From positions 1-64,000 of the forward strand of contig NZ_ASGZ01000070.1 of NCBI RefSeq assembly GCF_000495475.1: a stretch of 64,000 bases of DNA, in the 5' to 3' direction. Position 1 is the stretch's first letter. Each line of letters opens with the position of its first letter. The notes beneath the pieces are model-generated. The model was not told the origin of the DNA. It made no database searches and was given only the letters and a program-made list of their open reading frames with translations. Source of the stretch: Candidatus Halobonum tyrrellensis G22 (GTDB lineage: Archaea > Halobacteriota > Halobacteria > Halobacteriales > Haloferacaceae). Positions 37,137 through 44,774 of the stretch are shown here, piece after piece. Both the position numbers and the translations under genes were made by a program.

Positions 37137-37375
37137 CCCTCTAGAGAGCTGGCGGCTACTGTAAATATGTAGTTGCGATATAGTGACTGTTCGGTACCGT
37201 GAGTACGATAATTCATATTGGTATAGTCACTCCCTCGGTGATTCCTCAGACGATAACGCAAATTTGGGTACAACTAGTAATTTGGCATGGCAATCCGACT
37301 CACGGAGAGGGTGGTCAATAGAAGAGTAGCTCAGGACTTAGGAACCCCAATCCAGTCTAAGGGTTCTTTACAACT

Positions 37376-37744
37376 ATGAGACTAACAAAAATACTCGGGG
37401 AGTTCAACGGAGTCGTAATTGGAACAGTCATCGGCCTCGGAGTATACATAAAGCTGGTATCTGGAGATTTTACCCTCGTTGGCTTGATTACAGCCATGAT
37501 AGATGTTGGCGGGTATGCGTTAGGAGCATCGACGTCTACATTAGTCACGTCAAGCGTTACCAAGTATCCACTAGGTCCAGTTTTGGCTGGCACCCTGGGT
37601 GGGGTGATTGGTGCAATCCTTTCACTGTATCTCCCTCTCGTAACTACTCTCCCCCTTTCATCAGATCTCCTTGAACAGGTAGTAACAGGACTGATTGCTG
37701 GTGGGGTAATCGGTATCCTCACACGGTTCCTCCCCGGATTGTAA
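37376..37744 (+). CDS. Glycine-rich membrane protein
   Basis: 122 residues with three or four hydrophobic helices (VVIGTVIGLGVYIKLV; LITAMIDVGGYALGA; GPVLAGTLGGVIGAILSLYLP; VTGLIAGGVIGILTRFLPGL). GxxxG-type spacing suggests helix packing or oligomerisation. It reads with the tubulin block but after a 240-bp AT-rich gap, so membership is likely rather than certain. Its stop codon lies 10 bases from the edge of the dead IS6 transposase, so the original C-terminus could have been changed by that insertion. Confidence 0.6.
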   Translation: MRLTKILGEFNGVVIGTVIGLGVYIKLVSGDFTLVGLITAMIDVGGYALGASTSTLVTSSVTKYPLGPVLAGTLGGVIGAILSLYLPLVTTLPLSSDLLEQVVTGLIAGGVIGILTRFLPGL

Positions 37745-37753
37745 AGTCTGGCA

Positions 37754-38045
37754 ACGATCTCGTTGACTGCGACCCGCGACGGCTGCGCTGTTGGCGGGTC
37801 AGGAGCGTTGTCAGCCAATCGATGTACCTACGAAAGATCGCCTAATGAGAGCGTTTCACGTCTAATTCAGCAAGAACCGAAGCTATTTCTCTAATTGAAC
37901 AATCGGTCGTGTGAAGGCGGACGGTGAACACCCTGACGGGCTCTGCCGTCCGCTCACGCTCCCAACATCCTTGGAAATCCGGCGCAAACGACTCATTGAG
38001 CAGGTCTGCGAGCATCCTAGTAAAATCCTCCCCAACCTGCTCACT
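37754..38045 (-). pseudogene. IS6-family transposase remnant
   Basis: Read on the minus strand from about 38045, the DNA encodes LADLLNESFAPDF, CWERERTAEPVRVFTVRLH and SIREIASVLAELDVKRSH, the N-terminal blocks of haloarchaeal IS6-type transposases. A TAG interrupts after KRSH. A frameshift then leads to RLADNAPDPPTAQPSRV and AVNE, the next expected block, and homology stops at about 37754, before the first catalytic Asp. It is an inactive 5' remnant lying at the right border of the tubulin/GTPase block. Confidence 0.82.
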
Positions 38046-38439
38046 TCTTAAACTGGCCTAACTAGCCAGTATCATATTGGTTGATAATAACTTTCTAGAG
38101 AATCTGCAGAAAATTTCAGTTCTATTTCTTTCGTGTCTGGAGTGATAGTGATTACGAACCTTCCCGAACAGCTATAATAACATGTTCTCACAGTATCGAC
38201 TCTTGAAGAGTATATCTATGTCTTCTATTGAGGCTAGCCCAATGCTCTGAGTTTCCAGATCTAAATTGTCATCGTCATCGATCGTGAGTCACCCATTATA
38301 TTAGATTAATTAATTTTAATGGCGGGGAAAGAACATATTCTCCTCTAGAGAATCTCCCGCGATTGATGGATTATTTTCTTCACTCGAATCTCAGAATAAT
38401 GTCAAAGAAGCTATCTATGCCGTTTCCTACTCGCCCTCT
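38046..38439. other. AT-rich promoter region before right-hand regulator
   Basis: No gene. Base composition is markedly AT-rich with runs such as TTAATTAATTTTAATGG near 38306. TCTAGAGAATCT occurs twice (about 38093 and 38344) and may be a regulator site. Confidence 0.4.
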
Positions 38440-39240
38440 ATGCAACTGAATGACAAGACGGAGAAACTGATTAAGTTGGTTATCAAACGAGACTCATTTC
38501 TCACATGTCTTAGAGAGAACCAAAAGGACAAGCGAACACTCGTTGCGGAACTAGATTACTCCCGATCGACTGTTGATCGTGGGATCCGCGATCTGGAAGC
38601 AGCCGGTCTCGTCCAGTATAAAAACGGTGGCTATCAGCTAACCTCACTTGGAGCTAGCATTATGGATGGCTTCGTTGAGTTTGTAGAGGCCTCGGAACAG
38701 CGGGTTCGGCTCGATCCATTCCTTCGGTGGATTGATGAAGACGCACTCGATCTAGACTATTCCTATCTTGCTGATGCAGAAATCATTGCTGCTGACCCGG
38801 GCGACCCGTACGCAGTAATCAACTATCACGTTAGTCGAATCGAATCAATGTACAATGGTCGATTCCTTCTCCCAATTATTGGCCTTCACGGAACCGAAGT
38901 CATATACGAGCGGATCATCAACCATGGAGCAACGTGTGAATTAGTTGTTGAGCCGGACGTCATGAATACGATCCAAAGCAAAGATGAGTACCTGGAGTAC
39001 TTCGAAGAGATGATCGCGACTGACCGTCTTACTATCTACCGGACGGAGACCAATCTATCACCGCCTGTGGGCATAATCAACGATTGCGTCCAACTCCTCG
39101 CCGTTGACGGCGACCTCCCCCGCACGCTGATTGAAACCTCACATAGTCAGGTCTACGAATGGGCGACGGATACCTTTGAGGCCTACAAGCAGCAGGCAGA
39201 GTTGGTGATGGCCTCAGATATGGGAATCACTACCTCCTAA
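38440..39240 (+). CDS. FilR1-type HTH regulator, right flank of tubulin island
   Basis: 266 residues, a full-length paralogue of the protein encoded at 26448 (shared KRTLVAEL, SRSTVDRGIR, GGYQLT, RLDPFLRWIDEDALD, CELVVEPDVMNTIQS, LIETSHSQVYEWAT). Winged HTH in the first 75 residues, then the FilR1 middle-type sensor. The ATG at 38440 gives the clean family N-terminus. It is transcribed away from the tubulin/GTPase block, mirroring its paralogue. Codon use is more AT-rich than in the conjugation genes. Ligand unknown; it probably represses or activates genes in this island. Confidence 0.9.
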   Translation: MQLNDKTEKLIKLVIKRDSFLTCLRENQKDKRTLVAELDYSRSTVDRGIRDLEAAGLVQYKNGGYQLTSLGASIMDGFVEFVEASEQRVRLDPFLRWIDEDALDLDYSYLADAEIIAADPGDPYAVINYHVSRIESMYNGRFLLPIIGLHGTEVIYERIINHGATCELVVEPDVMNTIQSKDEYLEYFEEMIATDRLTIYRTETNLSPPVGIINDCVQLLAVDGDLPRTLIETSHSQVYEWATDTFEAYKQQAELVMASDMGITTS

Positions 39241-39694
39241 GCAATATATTGGCTTGTAAAAAATTTAATCCCAATAAAACCCGAATTGAGAGAGCGAACT
39301 TTGCGCGTTTTTGAGTGTAAGGTAACCAGTTCACCTCTCTTGCTGCAGATAGTGGACTTTCATCTACTAGACGTTCCGCAGGCGAAGAACAATTTCAGCA
39401 ACCTGGTGTTCAAAAGATATAAATTAATTTATTTAATCCAATACGGGTAACCTACAATCCGACGCTGTGGCCCCGTCTTACGTCTCGATCGTCCGTGTGG
39501 TGTCCATGTCCACCATGGGTCGGGGGACCCTCCCCATTCTGGATTCGATATTCTGTGGGGACTCTATGATGCGTTCTTGATTGGTGGAGACAGCCTACCT
39601 CTCATTAACTAACAGTCGTTAGTCCCTTGTTGGTTAATATTCGTCTACGAAGCGAAATGTAAGGTGAGTCTGGCCAGCAGAGATGGTAGATAAC
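39241..39694. other. Intergenic region with GTTGGTTAA pair
   Basis: No gene seen. AT-rich to 39450, then GC-rich. It contains the inverted GTTGGTTAAT pair listed at 39604-39638. Confidence 0.45.
39604..39638. promoter_or_regulatory. Paired GTTGGTTAAT motif, site 3 (inverted)
   Basis: ATTAACTAAC (39604-39613, the complement of the motif with one mismatch) faces GTTGGTTAAT (39629-39638). Same motif as sites 1, 2 and 4, here in inverted orientation 25 bp apart. Confidence 0.55.
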
Positions 39695-39883
39695 CTATGA
39701 GTCGCCCGTATTGTAGTAGCCGTCAGCGGCTCCAATGACCACTAGTACGGCCAAGAGAAGACTCACGATCGGAGCTGCCCACATGTGAAACCCAGTCGAA
39801 TCGAAGAGGTAGAGGGAGAGAAGGAGGAGTCCTCCAGCGCCGAGGCATGCACCGCCGAGTCGTTTCCAGAATCGAGTGCTGTG
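39695..39883 (-). pseudogene. Small membrane protein lacking a start
   Basis: The minus-strand frame 39883-39695 encodes HSTRFWKRLGGACLG, then a membrane helix (AGGLLLLSLYLF), then a second one (MWAAPIVSLLLAVLVVIGA). A TGA directly precedes the frame and no start codon lies in the first 25 codons. One base upstream in another frame is ATGACACAG, so a one-base frameshift could have removed the start. It is probably a decayed two-helix protein. Confidence 0.4.
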
Positions 39884-40055
39884 TCATAAGCGCAGAGTCT
39901 GGTTTGATTGATCGCCTTTTCTGTAGCATCGGCTGCTCGTCTCCGTGAACGTAAGGACAGAGGAAGTAGATTGCGGCAGGAGTTCTCCAAGAGCAGTAAA
40001 CCGATTTATCCAGAATAGAGCGACCACTGGGACAGAGTGACGAACTGAGACGACG

Positions 40056-40223
40056 TTACAGGTCTTTCGGCTGGACGGTCTTTCGGTTATTGTCGGTCGC
40101 TCGCTGGGCGGCCTCGACGAGGAGTTCCTCGACTTCTTCATTGAGCGCGTCGTAGAAATCGCTCGCAACGTTCTGGTCGTCGAAGTACTCCTTGACCGCG
40201 GCCTTGACCACAAGATCAGCCAT
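40056..40223 (-). CDS. Histone-fold protein (DUF1931-like)
   Basis: 55 residues from ATG 40223 (MADLVVKAAVKEYFDD); the open frame to 40298 adds an unlikely Pro-rich start. Sequence blocks DLVVKAAVKE, SDFYDALNEEVEELLVEAAQRA and NRKTVQPKDL match the small archaeal histone-fold proteins, including the C-terminal KTVQPxDL typical of the fold. It would dimerise and bind DNA. It is followed upstream by a helix-hairpin-helix gene on the same strand, both DNA-binding. Confidence 0.85.
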   Translation of the reverse strand: MADLVVKAAVKEYFDDQNVASDFYDALNEEVEELLVEAAQRATDNNRKTVQPKDL

Positions 40224-40267
40224 ACCGACTGGCTCGTCGGATAAACACTTCAACGCTGTGCCCATAC

Positions 40268-40690
40268 CTAGGCTGATTCCGGGGGGCGGTATGCCCACCG
40301 AGTCAGCGCGTCTTCGGCGCTCTCGCGGGTCTTATAGTGCTTTCCTCGAAGAGGCTTTCCTGTTTTAGTCACCCACTCTGCCCGGTAACCGTCCGACTTC
40401 TCCCTGAGTTGGAGGACGAGCGCCTCCGGCTCACGGTCCCACCGATACTGGAGTGTCCGATCGGTCTCGGATTGGCGAGTGTACTGTGAGACGGTGGGTG
40501 CGCCGATCGTCGGGAGATCGAGAGCTGCGAGAACGACTGCTTGCGCGCTCGAATAGATGTGCCGAGCAGGGGGAGCAACTTCCTGAAGGACTGTCTGGAG
40601 TTCGGCCTTGGTGGTGATCCCGTCGGCGACGAGCTTGGCCACAGTCGGCTCCCCGATACCGCCTATTTGGAGGAGGTCCGCTTTCGTCAT
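40268..40690 (-). CDS. Helix-hairpin-helix protein
   Basis: 140 residues. The N-terminal 60 residues carry a helix-hairpin-helix DNA-binding element (LLQIGGIGEPTVAKLVADGI) like those in RadA N-termini and nucleases. Residues 75-140 are a basic, beta-rich domain (RAEWVTKTGKPLRGKHYKTR, then a Trp-containing helix) of unknown family that also looks DNA-binding. No catalytic motif is evident. The histone-fold gene is 44 bp downstream. Confidence 0.75.
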   Translation of the reverse strand: MTKADLLQIGGIGEPTVAKLVADGITTKAELQTVLQEVAPPARHIYSSAQAVVLAALDLPTIGAPTVSQYTRQSETDRTLQYRWDREPEALVLQLREKSDGYRAEWVTKTGKPLRGKHYKTRESAEDALTRWAYRPPESA

Positions 40691-40791
40691 GCCCGCTGGA
40701 CGGTGGCTTCTATACTCGTATAGCTTTCTCGCCTTCGATGGTGGTCACATCAACGTTTTCCACGGTTCGGCTCCCCCCTGATCCTACTTGA

Positions 40792-41070
40792 CTACGAGTC
40801 ATCCCAGTACTGGTCTTCCCACTCCCGTCGGGCCTCGATCTCGCGTGTTCCACGTTGAGTGATCGAATACACGTTCGTTCGGCGGTCCTTCTGACCTTTC
40901 TCAACAAGCCCTTTGTCAACAAGTGTGTCGAGGTTTGGGTAGAGACGGCCGTGATGAATCTCACCCTCGTAGTAGTCTTCGAGTTGCTCTTTGATCGCGA
41001 GTCCATGCGGGTCAGTGAGTCCAGCGATGACGTAGAGGAGATCTCGTTGGAACCCAGTGATATCATACAT
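40792..41070 (-). CDS. PadR-family regulator
   Basis: 92 residues, a minimal PadR winged HTH: FQRDLLYVIAGL, then HHGRLYPNLDTLVDKGLVEK and the wing RTNVYSITQRGTREI. It has the basic 85-95-residue form without the extra C-terminal domain. Start ATG 41070. No clear partner; the neighbouring NAD(P)-binding gene ends 157 bp upstream. Confidence 0.92.
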   Translation of the reverse strand: MYDITGFQRDLLYVIAGLTDPHGLAIKEQLEDYYEGEIHHGRLYPNLDTLVDKGLVEKGQKDRRTNVYSITQRGTREIEARREWEDQYWDDS

Positions 41071-41227
41071 CTATCTGTGGTGAGAAGTCAGCTGTGATTA
41101 AAACCCTGTTTTCGGTGGGTCACCTCGTATCGAAGGCTGTGACGAAACTCAGATACCTCGTAGAAGCACGACAGAAACACTGGGGCTGTACTGCTGAGAT
41201 TCTCTTGAGTAATCCTTGCTGGTTCGA

Positions 41228-41890
41228 TTATCGTCGGTACTCCGCAATCGCCTCGATATCCAGTAGTTGAGGTGTCTCCTGCTCCATGTCCGCAGCGGCG
41301 AGCGCGGCGCGTGCAACAGGTTCGACTGGGAGGGGACGAGCATCACCCATCTGCTCCGAAATTGAGTTGAGGTTGTCGAGCAGCCGGAACCCTTGGTTCA
41401 CGAACCACGGGAAGTGGGGCTGGCCCTTTCCGTAGAGCGGCCCCGCTCGAAGGATGCGCGTTCGGAGGTCTAGATCGGCAATCGCGCGTTCAGCCCGGCG
41501 CTTCGCTGTAATATACGCGTCTCGAACCGTCGGCGGTGCCGCACTCGCGGAGATGAAGACGTACGACTCGACATTGGCGCGTTCGGACTCGAGTGCGGTG
41601 ATGATCGCTGAGTCACCGTTGACTCGTTCGAACGGAGCGCCCTGCTTGGGTGCTTCGTGGAGCGTCCCCATCGAGTGGATGACGGCGTCACAGCCGTTGA
41701 GGTGGTCACGCCAAGTGTCGGGACTGAACACGTCGGCGGCGGTCCACTCAACCCGGTCCGTCCAGCTGGCAGACTCGTTCGGCTGGCCGCTTCGAGACAC
41801 GCTCCGCACCTCGCATCCCTCCCGTACTGCGAGCCGACAGATTTCGCGCCCGATGAATCCACTCCCACCGACGACAAGCAGTCGCTCCAT
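41228..41890 (-). CDS. NAD(P)-binding atypical SDR protein (NDUFA9-like)
   Basis: 220 residues from ATG 41890 (MERLLVVGGSGFIGREI), placing the Rossmann GGSGFIG loop at residues 8-14 where the family has it; the open frame to 41950 is ignored. FISASAA (about 112) and AYITAKRRAER (YxxxK, about 125) are the SDR-type catalytic segment, and RILRAGPLYGKGQ follows. Related to the NAD(P)H-binding / complex I NDUFA9-like group, which often binds a quinone- or flavin-linked partner. A housekeeping-type gene in an otherwise plasmid-like stretch. Confidence 0.9.
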   Translation of the reverse strand: MERLLVVGGSGFIGREICRLAVREGCEVRSVSRSGQPNESASWTDRVEWTAADVFSPDTWRDHLNGCDAVIHSMGTLHEAPKQGAPFERVNGDSAIITALESERANVESYVFISASAAPPTVRDAYITAKRRAERAIADLDLRTRILRAGPLYGKGQPHFPWFVNQGFRLLDNLNSISEQMGDARPLPVEPVARAALAAADMEQETPQLLDIEAIAEYRR

Positions 41891-42048
41891 GTGACCCGTA
41901 CCACGAGAGGGGCGTACTAATCCAGCCCGGTCCCGGTTGATACAATCCATCCGCTCGCTCTCCTTCTCAGGAATCTATTCTCGTTCTCCCATCAAGCCGT
42001 CCCGCGATACTGGCTAACCTTCCGACGAACGGACGGTGGTTCTATAAC

Positions 42049-43122
42049 GTGTCCGCCAAAGCGTGCCACGTAGTGGGGCACGAACAGGTCGCGTTCCTCG
42101 CCGAGTCGGTCAACCGACAGCGAGTCTTACAGCACCTCCGCGAGACTGGCGACGCGATCAGCATCAGCGAATTCGCGACCGAGGACTCCGTCTCACGCGC
42201 GACCGCCCATCGCGCGCTTACCAGCATGGCTGACCTAAACTGGCTCAGCCAAGGCGACGACGGGAGATATACGCTCACCGCGACCGGCCATCTCGTCGTC
42301 CGTGCCCACTCCGCGTTTCTTGAGACCGCTGACCAGGAACTCCTCTCGTTTCTCGGCGGCTCATCCTACCGAATGGACTTACTTGAGACGCTCACCGTCC
42401 GGGACGCCCAGGTCAAATTCCAAGAGATGCTCGTTGAGTCGGAGGCGTCGAAGGCGACTGTCTCCCGGTGTATGGACGACTTCCTCGAACGGGACTTGAT
42501 CGATCGCCCTGATCACGGCCGCTACCGCCTCACCGAGGAGGGAAAACAGGTGAGCAACGCGTTTCGAACCCTCCAAAACACTGTGGAGTGGGCGACCGAG
42601 AACGCTCCGGTGGTCAACGCACTCGGGTCGATCGGGGCCGACCTTCCGATTCAGGCCCTCGGCTCCAATACCATCACGACCATCACGGCGTCCCCTGCTG
42701 ATCCCGACCGGGCGATCCTCGGCTTTACAGACCGCATCAAAGCGGCCGACCCCAACGCACTCTATGGAGTCATGCCCGCGGCGAGTCACAGCCTCATCAC
42801 GCTCTACAAAGGGCTCGCGAAAGCGAACACACAGATCGAACTCGTCGTCGACGACGCTGTCGTCTCCGCGGCGGAATCATCGTATCCAGACACGCTCAGC
42901 CTTGTGGAGCGCTGTGACGAACTGGACTTGTACGAGTACCCTTCGCGGCTCGACTGTGGTGTCGCGTTCTACAACGACCAAGCGATCATCGGCGTGTATC
43001 ACGGGGATACCGGCCACCTGTGGGCGCACCTCGTGAGTCGTCACGACGAGTTTACCGCGTGGGTCTGGGACTACTTCGATAGCCACCGGAAGCAAGCGAC
43101 CAAGTTCACAGCTCGTTCGTAA
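42049..43122 (+). CDS. Double winged-helix FilR1-like regulator
   Basis: 357 residues starting at GTG 42049, with TTCTATAACGTG around the start. There are two winged HTH units (about residues 10-85 and 105-180; SRATAHRALTSM and SKATVSRCMDDF are the recognition helices), then a FilR1-type sensor domain (about 200-350; ELVVDDAVVSAAESS, HLWAHLVSRHDEFTAWVWD). Third of four related regulators in the window; the duplicated HTH is unusual for the group. Not in an operon. It may govern the conjugation genes that follow, but nothing proves it. Confidence 0.88.
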   Translation: MSAKACHVVGHEQVAFLAESVNRQRVLQHLRETGDAISISEFATEDSVSRATAHRALTSMADLNWLSQGDDGRYTLTATGHLVVRAHSAFLETADQELLSFLGGSSYRMDLLETLTVRDAQVKFQEMLVESEASKATVSRCMDDFLERDLIDRPDHGRYRLTEEGKQVSNAFRTLQNTVEWATENAPVVNALGSIGADLPIQALGSNTITTITASPADPDRAILGFTDRIKAADPNALYGVMPAASHSLITLYKGLAKANTQIELVVDDAVVSAAESSYPDTLSLVERCDELDLYEYPSRLDCGVAFYNDQAIIGVYHGDTGHLWAHLVSRHDEFTAWVWDYFDSHRKQATKFTARS

Positions 43123-43297
43123 CTTCGTAGTCGGCAATCCGGATGCTCCTCGGATAACTAGCCATGTACTGACGCGCTCACGGCCCCCTTACCGACGGAG
43201 CTTACGAACCTTCGACCAGACGAGAGCGAGAAAGACTAACGATTCCACTGACTTTTATATAATCACGAAGAGAAGAGTCATTCGGAGACTGAGAACC

Positions 43298-44074
43298 ATG
43301 GCTGAAGACCCGTTTGAGCATATCGCCTTCCTTACGTCCTCACAGAATCGAATCACGATCCTCCAACAGCTGGCCGACTCCCCTGCACGGCAGTCGGACC
43401 TCGCGAGATGGTGTGACATCTCGAAAACCACCGTCCATCGAGCGATTGACGCCATGGAGGAGCGGGGCTGGGTGGCCGAGGCGGACGGCGAGTACCAGCT
43501 CACGGCTCTCGGGACGGCGCTCATCACCCACTACGACGAGTTTGAGAAGTCGTTCGCGAGTGTGCTCCGCAAGCGAGCGTTCTTCGAACATTTCGACACC
43601 GACGTCGAGATTCCGACTGACGTAGTCACCGACTTCGAGCTCACGGCGCCCGTCTCGGGTGATCCCCACGCCACAATGGAGGTCTTCAGAAACAAAGCGC
43701 GTGAGGGCGATATCGACTGGTTCGCAGGTATCCTTCCGATCATGAGCCCCGGTTACATCGAGATCGCCGAGAATATGTTTGACGCCGGAGCGCAGATGGA
43801 GTTGGTCGTCGCTCAGGGTGCTGTGAATGCCATGCAGTCCAACTACGGAGACGACCTCGAGCGTGCCCTCGGTGCTGACAACTTCAACCTGTACATCTAC
43901 CCGGGGCAACTCCAGATGGCACTCGCGACGTTCGACCGCGACCGGGCGATGATCGCGTCTGTCGACGACAACGATCAGCTCCACGCTGGACTCGATGGAG
44001 GGAGTGATACGGTCCTCAATTGGACCACGAGAATGTTCGAGTCGATTCGAGCACAGAGCCAGCCGCTCATGTAG
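43298..44074 (+). CDS. FilR1-like winged-helix regulator
   Basis: 258 residues from ATG 43298, with a TTTTATAT box about 45 bases upstream. Winged HTH in the first 75 residues (QSDLARWCDISKTTVHRAIDAMEERGWV), then the FilR1-type sensor (MELVVAQGAVNAMQSN; LHAGLDGGSDTVLNWTTRMFESI). A clear paralogue of the sensor half of the preceding gene. It lies directly before the conjugation operon in the same orientation, separated by 195 bp. Confidence 0.9.
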   Translation: MAEDPFEHIAFLTSSQNRITILQQLADSPARQSDLARWCDISKTTVHRAIDAMEERGWVAEADGEYQLTALGTALITHYDEFEKSFASVLRKRAFFEHFDTDVEIPTDVVTDFELTAPVSGDPHATMEVFRNKAREGDIDWFAGILPIMSPGYIEIAENMFDAGAQMELVVAQGAVNAMQSNYGDDLERALGADNFNLYIYPGQLQMALATFDRDRAMIASVDDNDQLHAGLDGGSDTVLNWTTRMFESIRAQSQPLM

Positions 44075-44268
44075 TACTGTCGCCGCGCCACCCTCCTTTC
44101 TCCTATTTGTTCGTAGCCTGGCCCGTCAGCCACGGCTGTAGTCACGGTATTGAGCAACGGACCAGAGAGACGAGACTAGTTAGAATTCTCTCAGATCGTC
44201 CCGGACCCTGAAACTAGTTGCATGGGGTAAATATAATTCAGTTCCGGTCGCCCATTGATGCGGACGCT

Positions 44269-44721
44269 ATGTCCCGGATGAAACCAAGCGAAACGCGGTC
44301 AGACGACGACGCGGACGCTCAGCCCGTCCGCGAGAAAGCGCACGGCCTCTACGAAACCACCAAGACACACGCCCCAACCATCGGGTTCGCCGCGTTCGTA
44401 GCCCTTACTGGGATGACCGCTCCGGTCGCAGCGCAGGCTGGGTCGGGTATCTGTGGGACTCCCCTCGCGGATACGATCAATCAGGCCGCTCCGCTCATCG
44501 TGGGCCTACTGATGATCGGCGGGGCGATCCTCTCGTACATCCTCCACAACGCCTCGGCGTTCCCGAAGAACCCGCAGGCGGTCCAAGAGATCAAAGATTG
44601 GCGGAACCGTGCGGCGTTCGCGTCGATCACGACGCCGCTGTTCGCACTGGTGATGCAGTTGTTCATCGGGTTCACGGGCACCGACCTCGCGACCTGCGTC
44701 GACCTCGTCCCGTTCGTCTGA
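44269..44721 (+). CDS. VirB2/TrbC-like small membrane protein (pilin candidate)
   Basis: 150 residues from ATG 44269 (MSRMKPSE). An N-terminal charged segment precedes a hydrophobic signal-like stretch ending PVAAQAGSG. Two more membrane helices follow (LIVGLLMIGGAILSYIL; ASITTPLFALVMQLFIGF). Two Cys residues (GICGT and ATCVD) could be disulphide-bonded outside. Size, topology and position as first gene of the transfer operon fit a VirB2/TrbC-type pilin subunit, inferred from context rather than sequence identity. Confidence 0.65.
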   Translation: MSRMKPSETRSDDDADAQPVREKAHGLYETTKTHAPTIGFAAFVALTGMTAPVAAQAGSGICGTPLADTINQAAPLIVGLLMIGGAILSYILHNASAFPKNPQAVQEIKDWRNRAAFASITTPLFALVMQLFIGFTGTDLATCVDLVPFV

Positions 44722-44774
44722 ACTGTGTAGACGGGACAGCCGCCGACCACCCTCCCCCTCTCTCCCCCTGACTG

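Noticed and set aside
37357-37818. 153-aa minus-strand open frame
   Set aside because: Its first 20 residues are the IS6 transposase remnant; the rest is antisense to the Gly-rich membrane protein.
39763-39990. 75-aa minus-strand open frame
   Set aside because: It is an out-of-frame reading of the decayed small membrane protein region.
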